A DNA stretch of 64,000 nucleotides from Sulfurospirillum diekertiae (GTDB lineage: Bacteria > Campylobacterota > Campylobacteria > Campylobacterales > Sulfurospirillaceae), in NCBI RefSeq assembly GCF_011769985.2, contig NZ_CP039734.2, forward strand, positions 992,001 through 1,056,000. Reading direction: 5' to 3'. This document shows positions 1 through 9,487 of the stretch, one piece after another. A program made the position numbers and the translations under genes. The notes under the pieces were generated by a model. It made no database searches. It saw only the letters and a list, made by a program, of their open reading frames with translations, and was not told the origin of the DNA. Position 1 is the first letter of the stretch, and every line of letters begins with the position of its first letter.

Positions 1-609
1 GATAGCAAGCAGCGTTTGATCATCGGCAAAGATCATCATTTCGATGACGCTGCCAATTTTCTGCTTAAAGACAATCTTAAAGCTATTGGTCTTGTAAACA
101 ACCAACTCATGTGAAAAAGAGGCGTAAGCAGATAGATGATACTCTTCAGAAAGTGCTACGGCACTAATGGAATCGCTTGCGACAGGGAGATTGGCTTGGA
201 TCGTACCATCTTCTGGGTTAAGAATATAACTACGTCCGCGTTCATTGCCGGTAATGAGTAAAAGATCATTTTCGCTAAAAGCAGCTTTGGTTACGACATC
301 ATGCTGATTGTAATGAAAGGTACTCAGGGGAACGATTTTGGATTGCGTATCAATCACATATTCTGTCCCTTGTTGTGCAAAAGAGATATAGGCAAGATTT
401 TTACCAACGGTAAAAGGTCGTTTGTAGTAGTCAAAAAGATCATGTTGTGGTAGAACTGAAAGTGGCGCATTTTTAATTACTTTGAGTTCATTGAGGTCTA
501 TTTTATGCAAATGGCATTGGTTATCAATGACTTGTAATGTCGATTCATTCGCGATACTGGCAGCGGAAATCGCTGTATGAAACGTTATCTCTCTTGAACT
601 TGGCAGCAT
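1..609 (-). CDS. Propeller-like (WD40-type) repeat protein, 3' part cut by window edge
   Basis: The minus strand is open from an ATG at 609 to the window edge, giving 203 residues with no stop. A GAGG ribosome binding site lies about 10 bases upstream of the ATG. The protein alternates short beta-rich segments (for example LAYISFAQQGTEYVIDTQ, LLLITGNERGRSYILNPEDG, LSAYASFSHELVVYKTN), the spacing expected of WD40/beta-propeller blades. No signal peptide or membrane helix is visible. The start overlaps the end of the REC-PAS gene by 25 bases, so the two are probably cotranscribed and translationally coupled. A scaffold or signalling role is inferred only from the neighbours; the specific function is unknown. 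Confidence 0.6.
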   Translation of the reverse strand, partial: MLPSSREITFHTAISAASIANESTLQVIDNQCHLHKIDLNELKVIKNAPLSVLPQHDLFDYYKRPFTVGKNLAYISFAQQGTEYVIDTQSKIVPLSTFHYNQHDVVTKAAFSENDLLLITGNERGRSYILNPEDGTIQANLPVASDSISAVALSEEYHLSAYASFSHELVVYKTNSFKIVFKQKIGSVIEMMIFADDQTLLAI

Positions 610-1874
610 AATTCAAAATCCTCTTGTTTGACGATGCAAATGATGTAGCGATTAGGTTCATATTGACTGATTTTGACAAGCACTTCAAGCAGATGCCCAA
701 TGGATCGAATAACACCTTTAAACGTGATATCACCATCATAAGGCCAATTATTTTTAATAGCTTCAATACTATTAAAATAATCCATCTCTTCAAAATTGAC
801 TAATTCTGAAAGATGAAGTGTGTGCGTTGTCAGTTTTCCCAGTAATGTTTCATCAACATGATTATTGACAATTTCTTCAAAACGTGTATTGTGGTTTTCA
901 AAATGAAGATCGTCCAAAAGGAGAGCTGAAGCAAAAGGAATCTGTTTTAAGAGGTCATTTTCTTTAACATTGATTGCACGTTCAATATTTTCTTTAGTCG
1001 TTTCTTCATTGTGTTTATAAAGTTCCGTAAGATCTTGTGCAATACTAATTAATTTTATAAATTCACCCTTAGCATCTAAGATGGGAACAATGGTTTTATA
1101 ATTGTACAGAGGTGTTAATGCACGTGTTTGATTGATAATCAGACCTTGCCATGTTTTCTTAGCCAAGAGACAAGACCAAATATCTTTATAGATTTCTTTG
1201 CTCATGGAAGGATGGTAGAGAACATCATATTTTTGCCCAATAATCTCTTCTTTACTGTAGCCAGTTGCTTTACAGAAATTCTCATTAACATCGGTAATAA
1301 TGCCATTTTTATCTGTCAATGAAACAATGGTTGCTTTATCGAGAGCCTCTTGATAGGCTCTGAGCAGAGAGTCTTTCAAATCAATAGATTGTGATTGAAT
1401 ATGCGCTATTTTTTTAAGTTTTTGGTTGGTAATTTCGAGTTCGTTTTTATAGTGTTTGAGTTCTTGTTCATCATGAATATGCTTAACAATGCTATGTAAA
1501 ACTCTAAAAATTTGTTCACTTTGGAGAGGTTTTGTGATGAAATTATCGACATTAAGATTGATGAGTTTGATAAGATGGTCACTCTCATTATGAGCAGAGG
1601 TAACAAGAATAGGCAGTGAGGGATAGAGCCTTTTGATGTTTTCAATCATCTCTATACCATTCATCAGGGGCATTTTGATATCGGTAATGACAAAGTCATA
1701 ATGCGTGAGAGAGAGTTTTTGTAGTCCTTCTTCACCATTGGAGGCTAAATCAACTTGTGTAAAAATATCACTGAGGAAAAGACATACTTCTTCACGAAGA
1801 GCAAGGTCATCTTCGACATATAATATTTTTAGTTCTTTACTCCAAGCAATCAGCTGATCAATTTGGTTTTCCAT
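585..1874 (-). CDS. Response regulator with receiver and PAS domains
   Basis: Residues 15-130 form a CheY-like receiver: acidic pocket YVEDD at 20-23, phosphoacceptor Asp65 in VITDIKMP, switch residue Ser/Thr near SAH and conserved Lys115 in ITKP. A coiled-coil linker (about 135-175) leads to a PAS domain (about 180-290; TDVNENFCKATGYSKEEIIG). The C-terminal 130 residues contain no DNA-binding or catalytic domain that I recognise. It probably relays a phospho-signal by protein contact. It lies in a sensory block with two HWRQP kinases and a c-di-GMP phosphodiesterase on the same strand, and is divergent from the OmpR-type regulator at 2001. The ATG at 1874 begins the MENQ sequence and leaves a 126 bp divergent promoter region. 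Confidence 0.8.
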   Translation of the reverse strand: MENQIDQLIAWSKELKILYVEDDLALREEVCLFLSDIFTQVDLASNGEEGLQKLSLTHYDFVITDIKMPLMNGIEMIENIKRLYPSLPILVTSAHNESDHLIKLINLNVDNFITKPLQSEQIFRVLHSIVKHIHDEQELKHYKNELEITNQKLKKIAHIQSQSIDLKDSLLRAYQEALDKATIVSLTDKNGIITDVNENFCKATGYSKEEIIGQKYDVLYHPSMSKEIYKDIWSCLLAKKTWQGLIINQTRALTPLYNYKTIVPILDAKGEFIKLISIAQDLTELYKHNEETTKENIERAINVKENDLLKQIPFASALLLDDLHFENHNTRFEEIVNNHVDETLLGKLTTHTLHLSELVNFEEMDYFNSIEAIKNNWPYDGDITFKGVIRSIGHLLEVLVKISQYEPNRYIICIVKQEDFELCCQVQER

Positions 1875-1922
1875 TACGGCTCTCCATACGGATTTTATGA
1901 CTCTATTATATACTTTTGAGCG

Positions 1923-1950
1923 TTGTATTTGAGTTGTTTTTTGCTATACT
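1923..1950 (+). promoter_or_regulatory. Sigma-70-like promoter of the OmpR-type regulator
   Basis: TTGTAT at 1923-1928 is followed after 16 bases by TATACT at 1945-1950. A TG one base before the -10 makes it an extended -10. It lies 50 bases upstream of the ATG at 2001 in the divergent intergenic region. The call rests on sequence resemblance only. Confidence 0.45.
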
Positions 1951-2000
1951 TATCTTAATTACAGGCGATTAACAGACAATTTACTCATTGAGGAAAAAAA

Positions 2001-2696
2001 ATGAGCGAACCGTTATCTTTACTTCTCGTGGAAGATGATATTTCTTTGAAAGAAGAACTGAGCATTTTTTTGTCAGATTTCTTTGATACGATAGATGCTT
2101 TTGGCTCTGCTGAAGAAGCGTATGAGCACTATTTAACTTCTATCTACGATCTGATTATAACCGACATTGAGCTTCCCAATCAAAATGGTCTTAGTTTAGT
2201 TGAAAAAATTAAGAAAAAAAATCCTTCGCAACTTGTGATCGTCATCTCAGCTTATAAAGAGGTGGATTATTTTCTTAAAAGTATTGATCTAGGTATTTTT
2301 TGTTTTTTAACAAAGCCTTTTGATTCTCAGCTTTTGATCAATACGATGATCAAGGTCACCAATCAACTGCACCGACAATACACAAAAAATGATGCTCCTA
2401 GCGTTGTGATATTAGACAAAGGTATTAGCTTTGATTTGAAAACAAAATGTTTACATGTAAAGGGCACTTTACAAGAACTTACGACTAAAGAGGAACTTTT
2501 ACTCGCTCTTCTAGTCAAAAATGCCAATACATTTGTGCGCAATGAACAGCTTTGTCAAGAAATATGGCAAAGTGATGAGGTTAATAATTCGACACTACGC
2601 GCCCTTGTAAAACGTGTACGCGATAAATTAGGGTATGAAGCGTGTATTGTCAATCTTAAAAACAGAGGTTATAAACTTACTGCTCATGGTTTATAG
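2001..2696 (+). CDS. OmpR/PhoB-family response regulator
   Basis: 231 residues. N-terminal receiver (1-125) with VEDD acidic pocket, phosphoacceptor Asp55 in IITDIELP and Lys105 in LTKPF. A C-terminal winged-helix DNA-binding domain follows (about 135-230), ending in the typical RVRDKLGYEA / LKNRGYKL pattern. This is the ordinary size and order for the OmpR family, so it should bind DNA as a dimer once phosphorylated. The start is supported by GAGG seven or eight bases before the ATG. It converges with the REC-GGDEF-EAL gene, with which its 3' end overlaps by 20 bases. The partner kinase is probably one of the two HWRQP kinases in the block, by position only. A TTTACATGTAAA palindrome lies inside the gene at 2450-2461 and encodes LHVK. 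Confidence 0.9.
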   Translation: MSEPLSLLLVEDDISLKEELSIFLSDFFDTIDAFGSAEEAYEHYLTSIYDLIITDIELPNQNGLSLVEKIKKKNPSQLVIVISAYKEVDYFLKSIDLGIFCFLTKPFDSQLLINTMIKVTNQLHRQYTKNDAPSVVILDKGISFDLKTKCLHVKGTLQELTTKEELLLALLVKNANTFVRNEQLCQEIWQSDEVNNSTLRALVKRVRDKLGYEACIVNLKNRGYKLTAHGL

Positions 2697-4416
2697 GCAA
2701 TTTTAGAGGTGCATTGAAAAAATAACCTTGAGAATATTCAACCCCTAAGTGTTTGACCATCTCAAATTCTTCTTTGGTGGATACAAATTCTGCAATGACA
2801 GGCATATTCAATTTTTTTGCCATGGTGCTAATAGATTCTACAATATCTTGATTTCGAGTGATTGTATCGATATTTTTAATAAACTGACCATCAATTTTTA
2901 AAAAATCCACACCTAATTTTTCTAAACGGTTAAAGTTTGAGCGATCACTTCCAAAATCATCCAGTGCCAAAAGGTAGCCCATACTTTTAAGTATATGTAA
3001 ATTCTCTAAAGGGATATGGTTTGCATCACTGATAATAATGTCTTCTAAAATTTCAAATGTTACTAAAGATGGTTCTATATTGTAGCTTTTTTGTTTTGCC
3101 TGTAAAAAATCAATGAAGTTTGAATTGAGCAGGTCTTCATTGGTAATATTGAGTGAAAATGCCACGTTTTGTCCAGAGAACGTTTTGTAGGACTTGTTAA
3201 TCATGAGACGTGTAAGATTACTCATCAAGCCACTACGTCGTGCCGCTTCTAAAAAATGAGCAGGTGAGATAATCTCACCATCATCTTCAATACGTGCTAA
3301 ACACTCATATTTGACGATTTCACCGGTTGCATTATCAATAATAGGCTGAAAATAAGGAATAATACGATCTTCTTCCATCGCTATACGAAATTTTTGAATC
3401 CATTCCGTTTCTATTTTGGTTTGTTTTAAAAAAGCATCATGCGTATTGTAAATGTTATATTGGTTTGGAATACCACGCATTCTCGCTTCGCGAAGTGCTA
3501 TACGTGCATTAGGAAGTAGCAATGCAGGGTTTGTTGCCGTAGCAATGCCGCATGAGAGTGTAATGTACACAGGCTGCTCTTCATATTCACCAATAGGAGT
3601 TTCTCTGAAAAAGGCTTGGATTTGAATGGCAACAAATTCGGGGTTGATGATTTGTGGATCAAAAATAATGACAAATTCATCCGAGTTGTAACGGTAGAGA
3701 TGTACTTCTTTAGAGAGATTGTATTGTAAATATTCGCCCACTTTAAAGAGTGCTTCATCGGCGAAGTCTGTACTATAGGTTTGATTGATAAAGCTAAAAT
3801 TGTCAATGTTATAGAGCATAATAGTTAAGGCATGGTCTTGTACAAAAGTATCTAAAAAGTTGTAAAGTACCGTGGCATTTTGAAGTTTGGTGATTTTGTC
3901 AATCGTTAAAAATTCATGAACGGTTTGAGAATTTTCTGCCAGCAATAAGGATTGCTCTTCGAGTTTTTCTTGTAATTTAGTCTGGTTTTTAGCTTTTTCT
4001 TGACGCTCTTTAACCAATGAAGCAACTTTGTAAATGGTTTCCACAAGTTGATTGAAGTCGATTGGTTTTAAAATATAGCCATTCACATTGTTGCGAATAC
4101 TCTCTAAAAAATATTCGGTTTCATTGTGTGCAGAAACAACAATAATAGGTTGTTTGGGGTTGATAATTTGAATATTTTTAATCAGATCCATTCCGTTCAT
4201 TTGAGGCATATTGAGATCAGTGATGACGATGTCATAGAAGTTTTCAGATTTTTTGTAGAGTAATAAGGCTTCATTTCCATCACTTGCCTCGTGGATTTCT
4301 CCAAAAAGATCATGTAAAAGGGCAATAGTGTTTTCTCGCAATACAACATCATCTTCCACATATAAAATGCGTAAAGATGAGGTCAAGGTCAAAAGATCTT
4401 TAAGGCTAATTGTCAC
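2677..4416 (-). CDS. Response regulator: REC, degenerate GGDEF and EAL domains (c-di-GMP phosphodiesterase candidate)
   Basis: Domain order is receiver (ILYVEDD, VITDLNMP, LKPID), coiled coil, GGDEF and EAL. The GGDEF signature reads YNSDEF, so diguanylate cyclase activity is unlikely. The EAL domain reads ECLAR instead of EALVR but keeps the downstream metal-binding and catalytic positions (EILED, ALDDFGS, LKIDG, AEFV and the QGYFF end), so phosphodiesterase activity is plausible. The chosen start is GTG 4416, which has GGAG seven bases upstream; a longer form from GTG 4452 would overlap the kinase gene by 47 bases. It is a paralogue of the protein at 41483-43264. The gene lies directly downstream of an HWRQP kinase, its likely phospho-donor by position. 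Confidence 0.82.
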   Translation of the reverse strand: MTISLKDLLTLTSSLRILYVEDDVVLRENTIALLHDLFGEIHEASDGNEALLLYKKSENFYDIVITDLNMPQMNGMDLIKNIQIINPKQPIIVVSAHNETEYFLESIRNNVNGYILKPIDFNQLVETIYKVASLVKERQEKAKNQTKLQEKLEEQSLLLAENSQTVHEFLTIDKITKLQNATVLYNFLDTFVQDHALTIMLYNIDNFSFINQTYSTDFADEALFKVGEYLQYNLSKEVHLYRYNSDEFVIIFDPQIINPEFVAIQIQAFFRETPIGEYEEQPVYITLSCGIATATNPALLLPNARIALREARMRGIPNQYNIYNTHDAFLKQTKIETEWIQKFRIAMEEDRIIPYFQPIIDNATGEIVKYECLARIEDDGEIISPAHFLEAARRSGLMSNLTRLMINKSYKTFSGQNVAFSLNITNEDLLNSNFIDFLQAKQKSYNIEPSLVTFEILEDIIISDANHIPLENLHILKSMGYLLALDDFGSDRSNFNRLEKLGVDFLKIDGQFIKNIDTITRNQDIVESISTMAKKLNMPVIAEFVSTKEEFEMVKHLGVEYSQGYFFNAPLKLPINHEQ

Positions 4417-6556
4417 TGTATTCTCCAGATATTTTAATGATAAATTTTGCACCTTTCAACGTATTTGTGACTTGTAAAGAGCCATGACAATGCTCTTCAA
4501 TAATTGCTTTTGACATATAAAGTCCTAATCCTGTACCATTTTTTTGAGCTTTAGTTGAAAAATAAGGATCAAATATTTTACGGATATTTTCATCCGGAAT
4601 TCCCCCAGCGTTATCTTCAATTTCAATGATAAAAAATGAATTTTCCTCATAAGTATTAATCCATATCGTACCATCTTTTAACTTCTTTTCAAAAATGGCA
4701 TCTTGTGCATTTTGGATAATATTGATCAAAACTTGCATAATTTGTGTCTCATAAGTGATAATTTCGCGAGTTGAACTATTCTTTACATGTAATGCTATCT
4801 GGTGTACTTCCAGGCTTTTGCCAATAATTTTAATTGCTTTCTCAATAATAATGGGAAGAGAGCTTTTCTCGCAATGTTGATTTGGTTTAAAAAAGTTTCT
4901 AAAATCATCGACAGTATTGGTTAAGAATTGGACATAACTTTCGATTTTACCAATGGCTGTATTTAAAAATACATCTTGCTCTTCTCGTCCTTCTTCTGTT
5001 GTTAAATCAAATTTATTAAGGCTTTGTTTGAGTCTAATGCTGGCAGTGACAGTGGAAATAGCACCTAAAGGTTGACGCCATTGATGGGCTATCATACTGA
5101 TCATTTCACCCATTTGTGCTAAGCGTGATTGATAAATGAGCATTTTTTGTGTCTCCATATTTTCGATGACACCTTCTTTGATCTTGCGTTCCATTGAATT
5201 ATATAACCCTTGCAATTCTTGACTCATTGCCATAAAATTTTCCAACAGAATATTGATTTCCACAATATTGGAGTATTCTATCTGAGTTGTGACAAGTTTA
5301 TCTTTAAATTGTTTTGTTGCTTCAATGAGATCGTGCAATGGTGCTAGAATTTGGTGTGAAAATTTATCGGCTCGTGCTAGAAATATGTAAAGAAAAATGA
5401 GATAAAACAGCGCCATTAAACCTAGTGCGATATATCCGATAAAATTGGTTTTTGCTTTAAGTCTTGTGGTCGTTGCAAGCAATGAATCTTGGTCAAGTAA
5501 GAGGACCACTTTCCAATGTGTTTCGGGGATGGCATTTTGTGTGATGAGAAAATCAGCATGCTGATCATGAAATTCTATCATAGGACTGTTCTCTTGTAAA
5601 ATGCGGCCAAGCGACATGGCCAAAAGGTTGGTCTTATTGGTAAAAAGGTTTAAATTATCAGCTTTATGCTCTGTTGGCATTGGTGTTGACGATTGCATGC
5701 CAAGATACGGTTTTAAAGCCTCATTCATCCCTAAAATATTACCATTTTCATCAACCAGCATTGTCATAGAAGTATAGGGGAGTTTGAGAGAGAGAATATT
5801 GCTGATAAGTTGGTCAATCGTCACATCAATACCGACAACACCTTCAAGAAAGTCTTCTTTATATACAGGCGCAATGGCACTGATCATCCATCCCTTTCCT
5901 GCGGGATCCAAGTAAGTGTTTGTCCAGACTACTTTTTTTTGCGGGTTATGTTTTTCGTCGGCAAGGTAGTAAAAATTATAGGTAGGAATATCTATATCGT
6001 GAGCATATTGTCCTAGTGCATCAGGCATAAAAGGACAAAGCCTGTTCATGGAGTCATAACTGTTAAAATAGACTTGGGCGATGTTGGTATTTGTTTGCAA
6101 GACGGCATTGTAAAAAACATCAAGTTTTTCAGTTGCAATGGCCTTTTCTAAACGGTTAGGAGTCTCTTTTTGTATGTTGGAATAAAAGAGAGTACAGGAA
6201 TCTTCATGTTTTTTGGTATTGGTAATAACTCCAGTTTTGGTAAGGCTGTATGTATGGTCTTGGGTGTTTACATGTAAAGGTTCATAGGAAGCGAAAAAGT
6301 TTTCGTGCTCTTTTTGAAAGAGAAGTGTAATATTTGAAATCATTTTAAATTCATTATTGATAATGGTCGCTGAGCGTTTACTGATCTCTTTAATCTGTGC
6401 TTTTGTCTCTTCAATCAGTGCATTTTTATTTGTTTCATTAACGTAAGCATTGCTCCAAAAATAAGCCAAAAGGAGCATCATTTCAATAAGGAGTAAAGGG
6501 AAAATAATTGATTTAAGATATTCTTTTTTGATAAGTTTGGAAAGAGTATTTTGCAT
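4406..6556 (-). CDS. Membrane histidine kinase with extracytoplasmic Cache-type sensor (HWRQP family)
   Basis: About 716 residues. A transmembrane helix near the N terminus (IIFPLLLIEMMLLLAYFW) and a second near residue 395 (YIALGLMALFYLIFLYIFL) bracket a periplasmic region of about 330 residues with Cache-like features (GWMISAIAPVY, GVVGIDVTIDQL). The cytoplasmic part has the phosphoacceptor box MISMIAHQWRQPLGA and an HATPase domain with DNAGGIP and GTGLGLYMSK. ATG 6556 is preferred over an upstream start at 6598, because it removes a 35-base overlap with the preceding gene and follows AAGG. The stop overlaps the start of the REC-GGDEF-EAL gene. Ligand unknown; Cache sensors usually bind small organic molecules. 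Confidence 0.88.
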   Translation of the reverse strand: MQNTLSKLIKKEYLKSIIFPLLLIEMMLLLAYFWSNAYVNETNKNALIEETKAQIKEISKRSATIINNEFKMISNITLLFQKEHENFFASYEPLHVNTQDHTYSLTKTGVITNTKKHEDSCTLFYSNIQKETPNRLEKAIATEKLDVFYNAVLQTNTNIAQVYFNSYDSMNRLCPFMPDALGQYAHDIDIPTYNFYYLADEKHNPQKKVVWTNTYLDPAGKGWMISAIAPVYKEDFLEGVVGIDVTIDQLISNILSLKLPYTSMTMLVDENGNILGMNEALKPYLGMQSSTPMPTEHKADNLNLFTNKTNLLAMSLGRILQENSPMIEFHDQHADFLITQNAIPETHWKVVLLLDQDSLLATTTRLKAKTNFIGYIALGLMALFYLIFLYIFLARADKFSHQILAPLHDLIEATKQFKDKLVTTQIEYSNIVEINILLENFMAMSQELQGLYNSMERKIKEGVIENMETQKMLIYQSRLAQMGEMISMIAHQWRQPLGAISTVTASIRLKQSLNKFDLTTEEGREEQDVFLNTAIGKIESYVQFLTNTVDDFRNFFKPNQHCEKSSLPIIIEKAIKIIGKSLEVHQIALHVKNSSTREIITYETQIMQVLINIIQNAQDAIFEKKLKDGTIWINTYEENSFFIIEIEDNAGGIPDENIRKIFDPYFSTKAQKNGTGLGLYMSKAIIEEHCHGSLQVTNTLKGAKFIIKISGEYSDN

Positions 6557-6563
6557 TATAGAA

Positions 6564-7781
6564 TTAACCTTCTTTGAGCTTAATGGTAAATTGGGCACCT
6601 GTTGGCGTATTGGTTGCTAGTATTTGACCTCCACAATGCTCTTCGATGATCGTTTTTGACATATAGAGTCCCAACCCTGTTCCATTTTTTTCTTGTTTCG
6701 TAGAAAAATATGGCTCAAAAATATGAGGTAGAACCGTTGCCGGTATGCCTCCTGCATTATCGGTAATAGAGATGGTTTGCCATGCGTCTTCCGTACCAAT
6801 GGTAATCTGTATATTTGGGTTTATGATCTCTCTTTCTTTGATAACATCTTCCGCATTTTTGAGAATGTTGAGTATTACTTGGGTGACTTCATTGGCATAG
6901 GTAAAAATTTCAGTGGTAGCATGTGTTTGAATATTGATCGTAATGCCATTAATTTCAAGCGCTTTTCCGATGATTTCCAGTGTTCGGTTGATAAGCTGAG
7001 AGAGCGTAATGCTCTCTTTTTGTTTATTGGGTTTGAAAAAGTTACGAAAATCATCAATGGTTCGTGTGAGAAATTGCACATAAGATTCGATTTTACTCAT
7101 CGCTTCTTCTAAAAAAGCTTTGCTGGCTTCTTGCCCTTCAATCGTTGAATAGTCAAAACGATTCAGCATGATTTTCAGTTTAATAGACGCTGCAACTGTT
7201 GAAATAGAACCCAGTGGTTGCCTCCATTGGTGGGCAATCATACTGATCATCTCTCCCATTTGTGCTAAGCGGGACTGTTGCAAGATGTGTTTGTCTTTTT
7301 CTCTATTTTTAGCGACTTCTTCTTCAATGCGTCGCTCTAGCGTTTGATTGATCTCTATGAGTTCCAGATGGTTCTTACAGGCGCAAACAGCGTTTTCAAG
7401 TTTTGCTTGAAATAAGGAGATAATCTCTTGAATCAGATCCATTTCAGCTTTGGTTGCATCAAAAATGAAGACAATCCAATCGTCCATAATCTTTACATGT
7501 AAAAGGTATTTGCCATTGGTTTCATTAAAAGTAATGGTGTCATACTGAGTAAGCGATGAAGGTAGCACTAAAAGGTCTTGAAACGCTTTTTTACCATAGA
7601 AACAGATTTGCTTGTGTTTTTGTGTATGTTTGTCATATTCCCAGTAAATTGAAGCCAATGCTCCAGTCTTGCGTGAAAATACTTTTAAAAAATGCTCCAT
7701 CATCTCTGTGAGTTGAAGCGAAGTACCGATGGCGCTGACACATTCAAAGGTAATTAAAAGTTGTTCATTAAGCTGTTGCAT
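6564..7781 (-). CDS. Soluble histidine kinase with N-terminal GAF-like region (HWRQP family)
   Basis: 405 residues without a transmembrane helix. The first 130 residues (TFECVSAIGTSLQLTEMMEHFLKVF) resemble a GAF-type sensor, which I cannot confirm by eye. A coiled coil (about 140-175) leads to MISMIAHQWRQPLGS and an HATPase domain with DNAGGIP, GTGLGLYMSK and TGAQFTIKL. The kinase core is closely similar to that of the next gene, so the pair arose by duplication of the kinase half with different sensors. It is first in a minus-strand run (kinase, kinase, REC-GGDEF-EAL). A TTTACATGTAAA copy sits inside the gene at 7492-7503. Confidence 0.85.
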   Translation of the reverse strand: MQQLNEQLLITFECVSAIGTSLQLTEMMEHFLKVFSRKTGALASIYWEYDKHTQKHKQICFYGKKAFQDLLVLPSSLTQYDTITFNETNGKYLLHVKIMDDWIVFIFDATKAEMDLIQEIISLFQAKLENAVCACKNHLELIEINQTLERRIEEEVAKNREKDKHILQQSRLAQMGEMISMIAHQWRQPLGSISTVAASIKLKIMLNRFDYSTIEGQEASKAFLEEAMSKIESYVQFLTRTIDDFRNFFKPNKQKESITLSQLINRTLEIIGKALEINGITINIQTHATTEIFTYANEVTQVILNILKNAEDVIKEREIINPNIQITIGTEDAWQTISITDNAGGIPATVLPHIFEPYFSTKQEKNGTGLGLYMSKTIIEEHCGGQILATNTPTGAQFTIKLKEG

Positions 7782-7872
7782 AAAATACTCCTAAGAGACA
7801 AGGTATTCATAAATGTGAGAGGCAAGAATAAAATACCATAAAGATCCTAATACACACAATGTATGACAGTAT

Positions 7873-8925
7873 TTAAAGTGTACCCACGACACAGGTATTA
7901 TTGTAAAATTCGATGCACTCTTGATCGGCATTGGCAATTTCACCAAGACTGAGGATGCCCCAAATCATTGTTTTAGATGGATAGGCATTGGCAATGGCTT
8001 TGATCTCTTTTGAGAAATCTTTATCTAAAAATAAAAAACGAGAAATACAATCGACGAGTAACACGGATTGAATCGACTCATCAGGGATCTCACAACGTGA
8101 AAGTAAAGCGGCATCGTGTGCGGCGCTGATAATCTCCTCTTTTTCTCCTTTAAGAATAGACAAAACAGAATTTGAGTCAAGCTTCCCCACTAAAACAATA
8201 TTTTTTCCATTGGTTGTGACAGGTTCTCTGACAATAAAATCTTTCTTATACCGCACAATTCCCAGTGGGTATCGTTGTGAAATTTGAAAAAAAGGAGTCG
8301 TATCAAAATCTAAGCCCCCGTCTTTTTCTATGGCTTCTTTATAGACATCAAAGGCATCTTTAAAGTTGATTTTTTCTAAGATATTGTCATGGCTATTGGT
8401 TGCGATGAAAGGTCCAACGAGAGGTTTCCACCCATGTTTGACACCCAGTCCAATGGTACTGACAGATGAAAGGATGATGGCATTATTGAGGTAATAGCGT
8501 TGCATGTCAAAGATAACGGGTTCTTGTATCAGGTTTGATTTCCCTGCCCCACCACCAATTAATTTTGTATTTTTGGGAATCAGCGAGTAAAATTCTTCCA
8601 AAAACTCATCTATTCGTGCTGAAAATCCATCAAGAATCGCAAAAATAGAGCAGATATTTTGAGGAGGATCGAATCTCGAAAGATCACTAATATCAATGAT
8701 TTGCATGGTTGTCGTAGGGAGGAGCTTTGCTACAATAATGCCTTCAGCAAAACTTTTTCCATTAAAAATAACTCTTGGGAAAATAGCACCACATACCTCG
8801 ACATCTGCCATTTTTTGGATTTCCAAAAAGGGTGTTTCTTCTGCTATTAGTAAAAGATAAGAGCCTTTTTTAAGCACCCTTGGCAAATCTTCAACTCGCT
8901 TAATAAAGGAGATACTTTCAAACAT
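7873..8925 (-). CDS. FIST-domain sensory protein
   Basis: 350 residues that match the FIST N + FIST C layout: an N-terminal GGGAGKSN-type glycine loop near the middle (LIGGGAGKSNLIQ) and a C-terminal end NNTCVVGTL typical of FIST_C. FIST proteins are predicted small-ligand (amino-acid) sensors, often encoded beside signalling genes, as here beside a kinase block. ATG 8925 is chosen because GGGAG lies six bases upstream; an in-frame start at 8967 has no such site. No membrane segment is visible. The protein stands alone without an output domain, so it must act through a partner. Confidence 0.8.
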   Translation of the reverse strand: MFESISFIKRVEDLPRVLKKGSYLLLIAEETPFLEIQKMADVEVCGAIFPRVIFNGKSFAEGIIVAKLLPTTTMQIIDISDLSRFDPPQNICSIFAILDGFSARIDEFLEEFYSLIPKNTKLIGGGAGKSNLIQEPVIFDMQRYYLNNAIILSSVSTIGLGVKHGWKPLVGPFIATNSHDNILEKINFKDAFDVYKEAIEKDGGLDFDTTPFFQISQRYPLGIVRYKKDFIVREPVTTNGKNIVLVGKLDSNSVLSILKGEKEEIISAAHDAALLSRCEIPDESIQSVLLVDCISRFLFLDKDFSKEIKAIANAYPSKTMIWGILSLGEIANADQECIEFYNNTCVVGTL

Positions 8926-9007
8926 TCTTTTCTCCCAATGTTTTGTTGAAAGCATTGTATATGACAAGTGTGATAAATGCGTTGCAAAATCTTTACATGT
9001 AAAAAAT

Positions 9008-9487
9008 TTACAGCTTTATTAAAGGCTCACAGATGGCTTTAGATGCTTGTATAAGAATAGTCGGCGCTAGGTAAAGTTGCACACCTCGAAGCCCTGCGCT
9101 GACATAAACTTTCTCGTGCGTGGTGATCGATGTGTCGATAAACGTTGGATAGGCTTTTTTCATCGCAAGGGGTGAACAGCCACCACGAATGTATCCTGTA
9201 AGTCCTAATAGCTCTTTAACCGCAACGAGTTCACAGCGTTTTACACCAGCCACTTTGGCTAAGGCTTTGAGGTCAATCTCCTCAGCGGCAGGAATACATG
9301 CTACAATAATATGTTTTGCGTCATCTCTCGCAACCAGTGTTTTAAACACACACGCCGCATCTACCCCAAGTGCATGTGCTGCATGTGTCGCACTCAAATC
9401 TTCTTCATCCACTTCATACGAAGTCATCTCATACGGTAGTTTGAGCGTATCCAAAAAACGCGCCGCATTGGTTTTTTTTAGGCTCAT
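9008..9487 (-). CDS. ybaK: YbaK/EbsC-family Cys-tRNA(Pro) deacylase
   Basis: 159 residues, the usual length of the family. The sequence has the YbaK pattern: KTNAARFLDTLKLPYEM at the start, VFKTLVARDD with the conserved Lys, and a C-terminal GGCSPLAMKK loop followed by VSAGLRGVQL. Family members hydrolyse Cys-tRNA(Pro) mischarged by ProRS. The start overlaps the end of the upstream membrane-protein gene by 4 bases (ATGA), so the two are coupled. A TTTACATGTAAA copy (8992-9003) lies just after the stop. High confidence in family, moderate in exact substrate. Confidence 0.9.
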   Translation of the reverse strand: MSLKKTNAARFLDTLKLPYEMTSYEVDEEDLSATHAAHALGVDAACVFKTLVARDDAKHIIVACIPAAEEIDLKALAKVAGVKRCELVAVKELLGLTGYIRGGCSPLAMKKAYPTFIDTSITTHEKVYVSAGLRGVQLYLAPTILIQASKAICEPLIKL

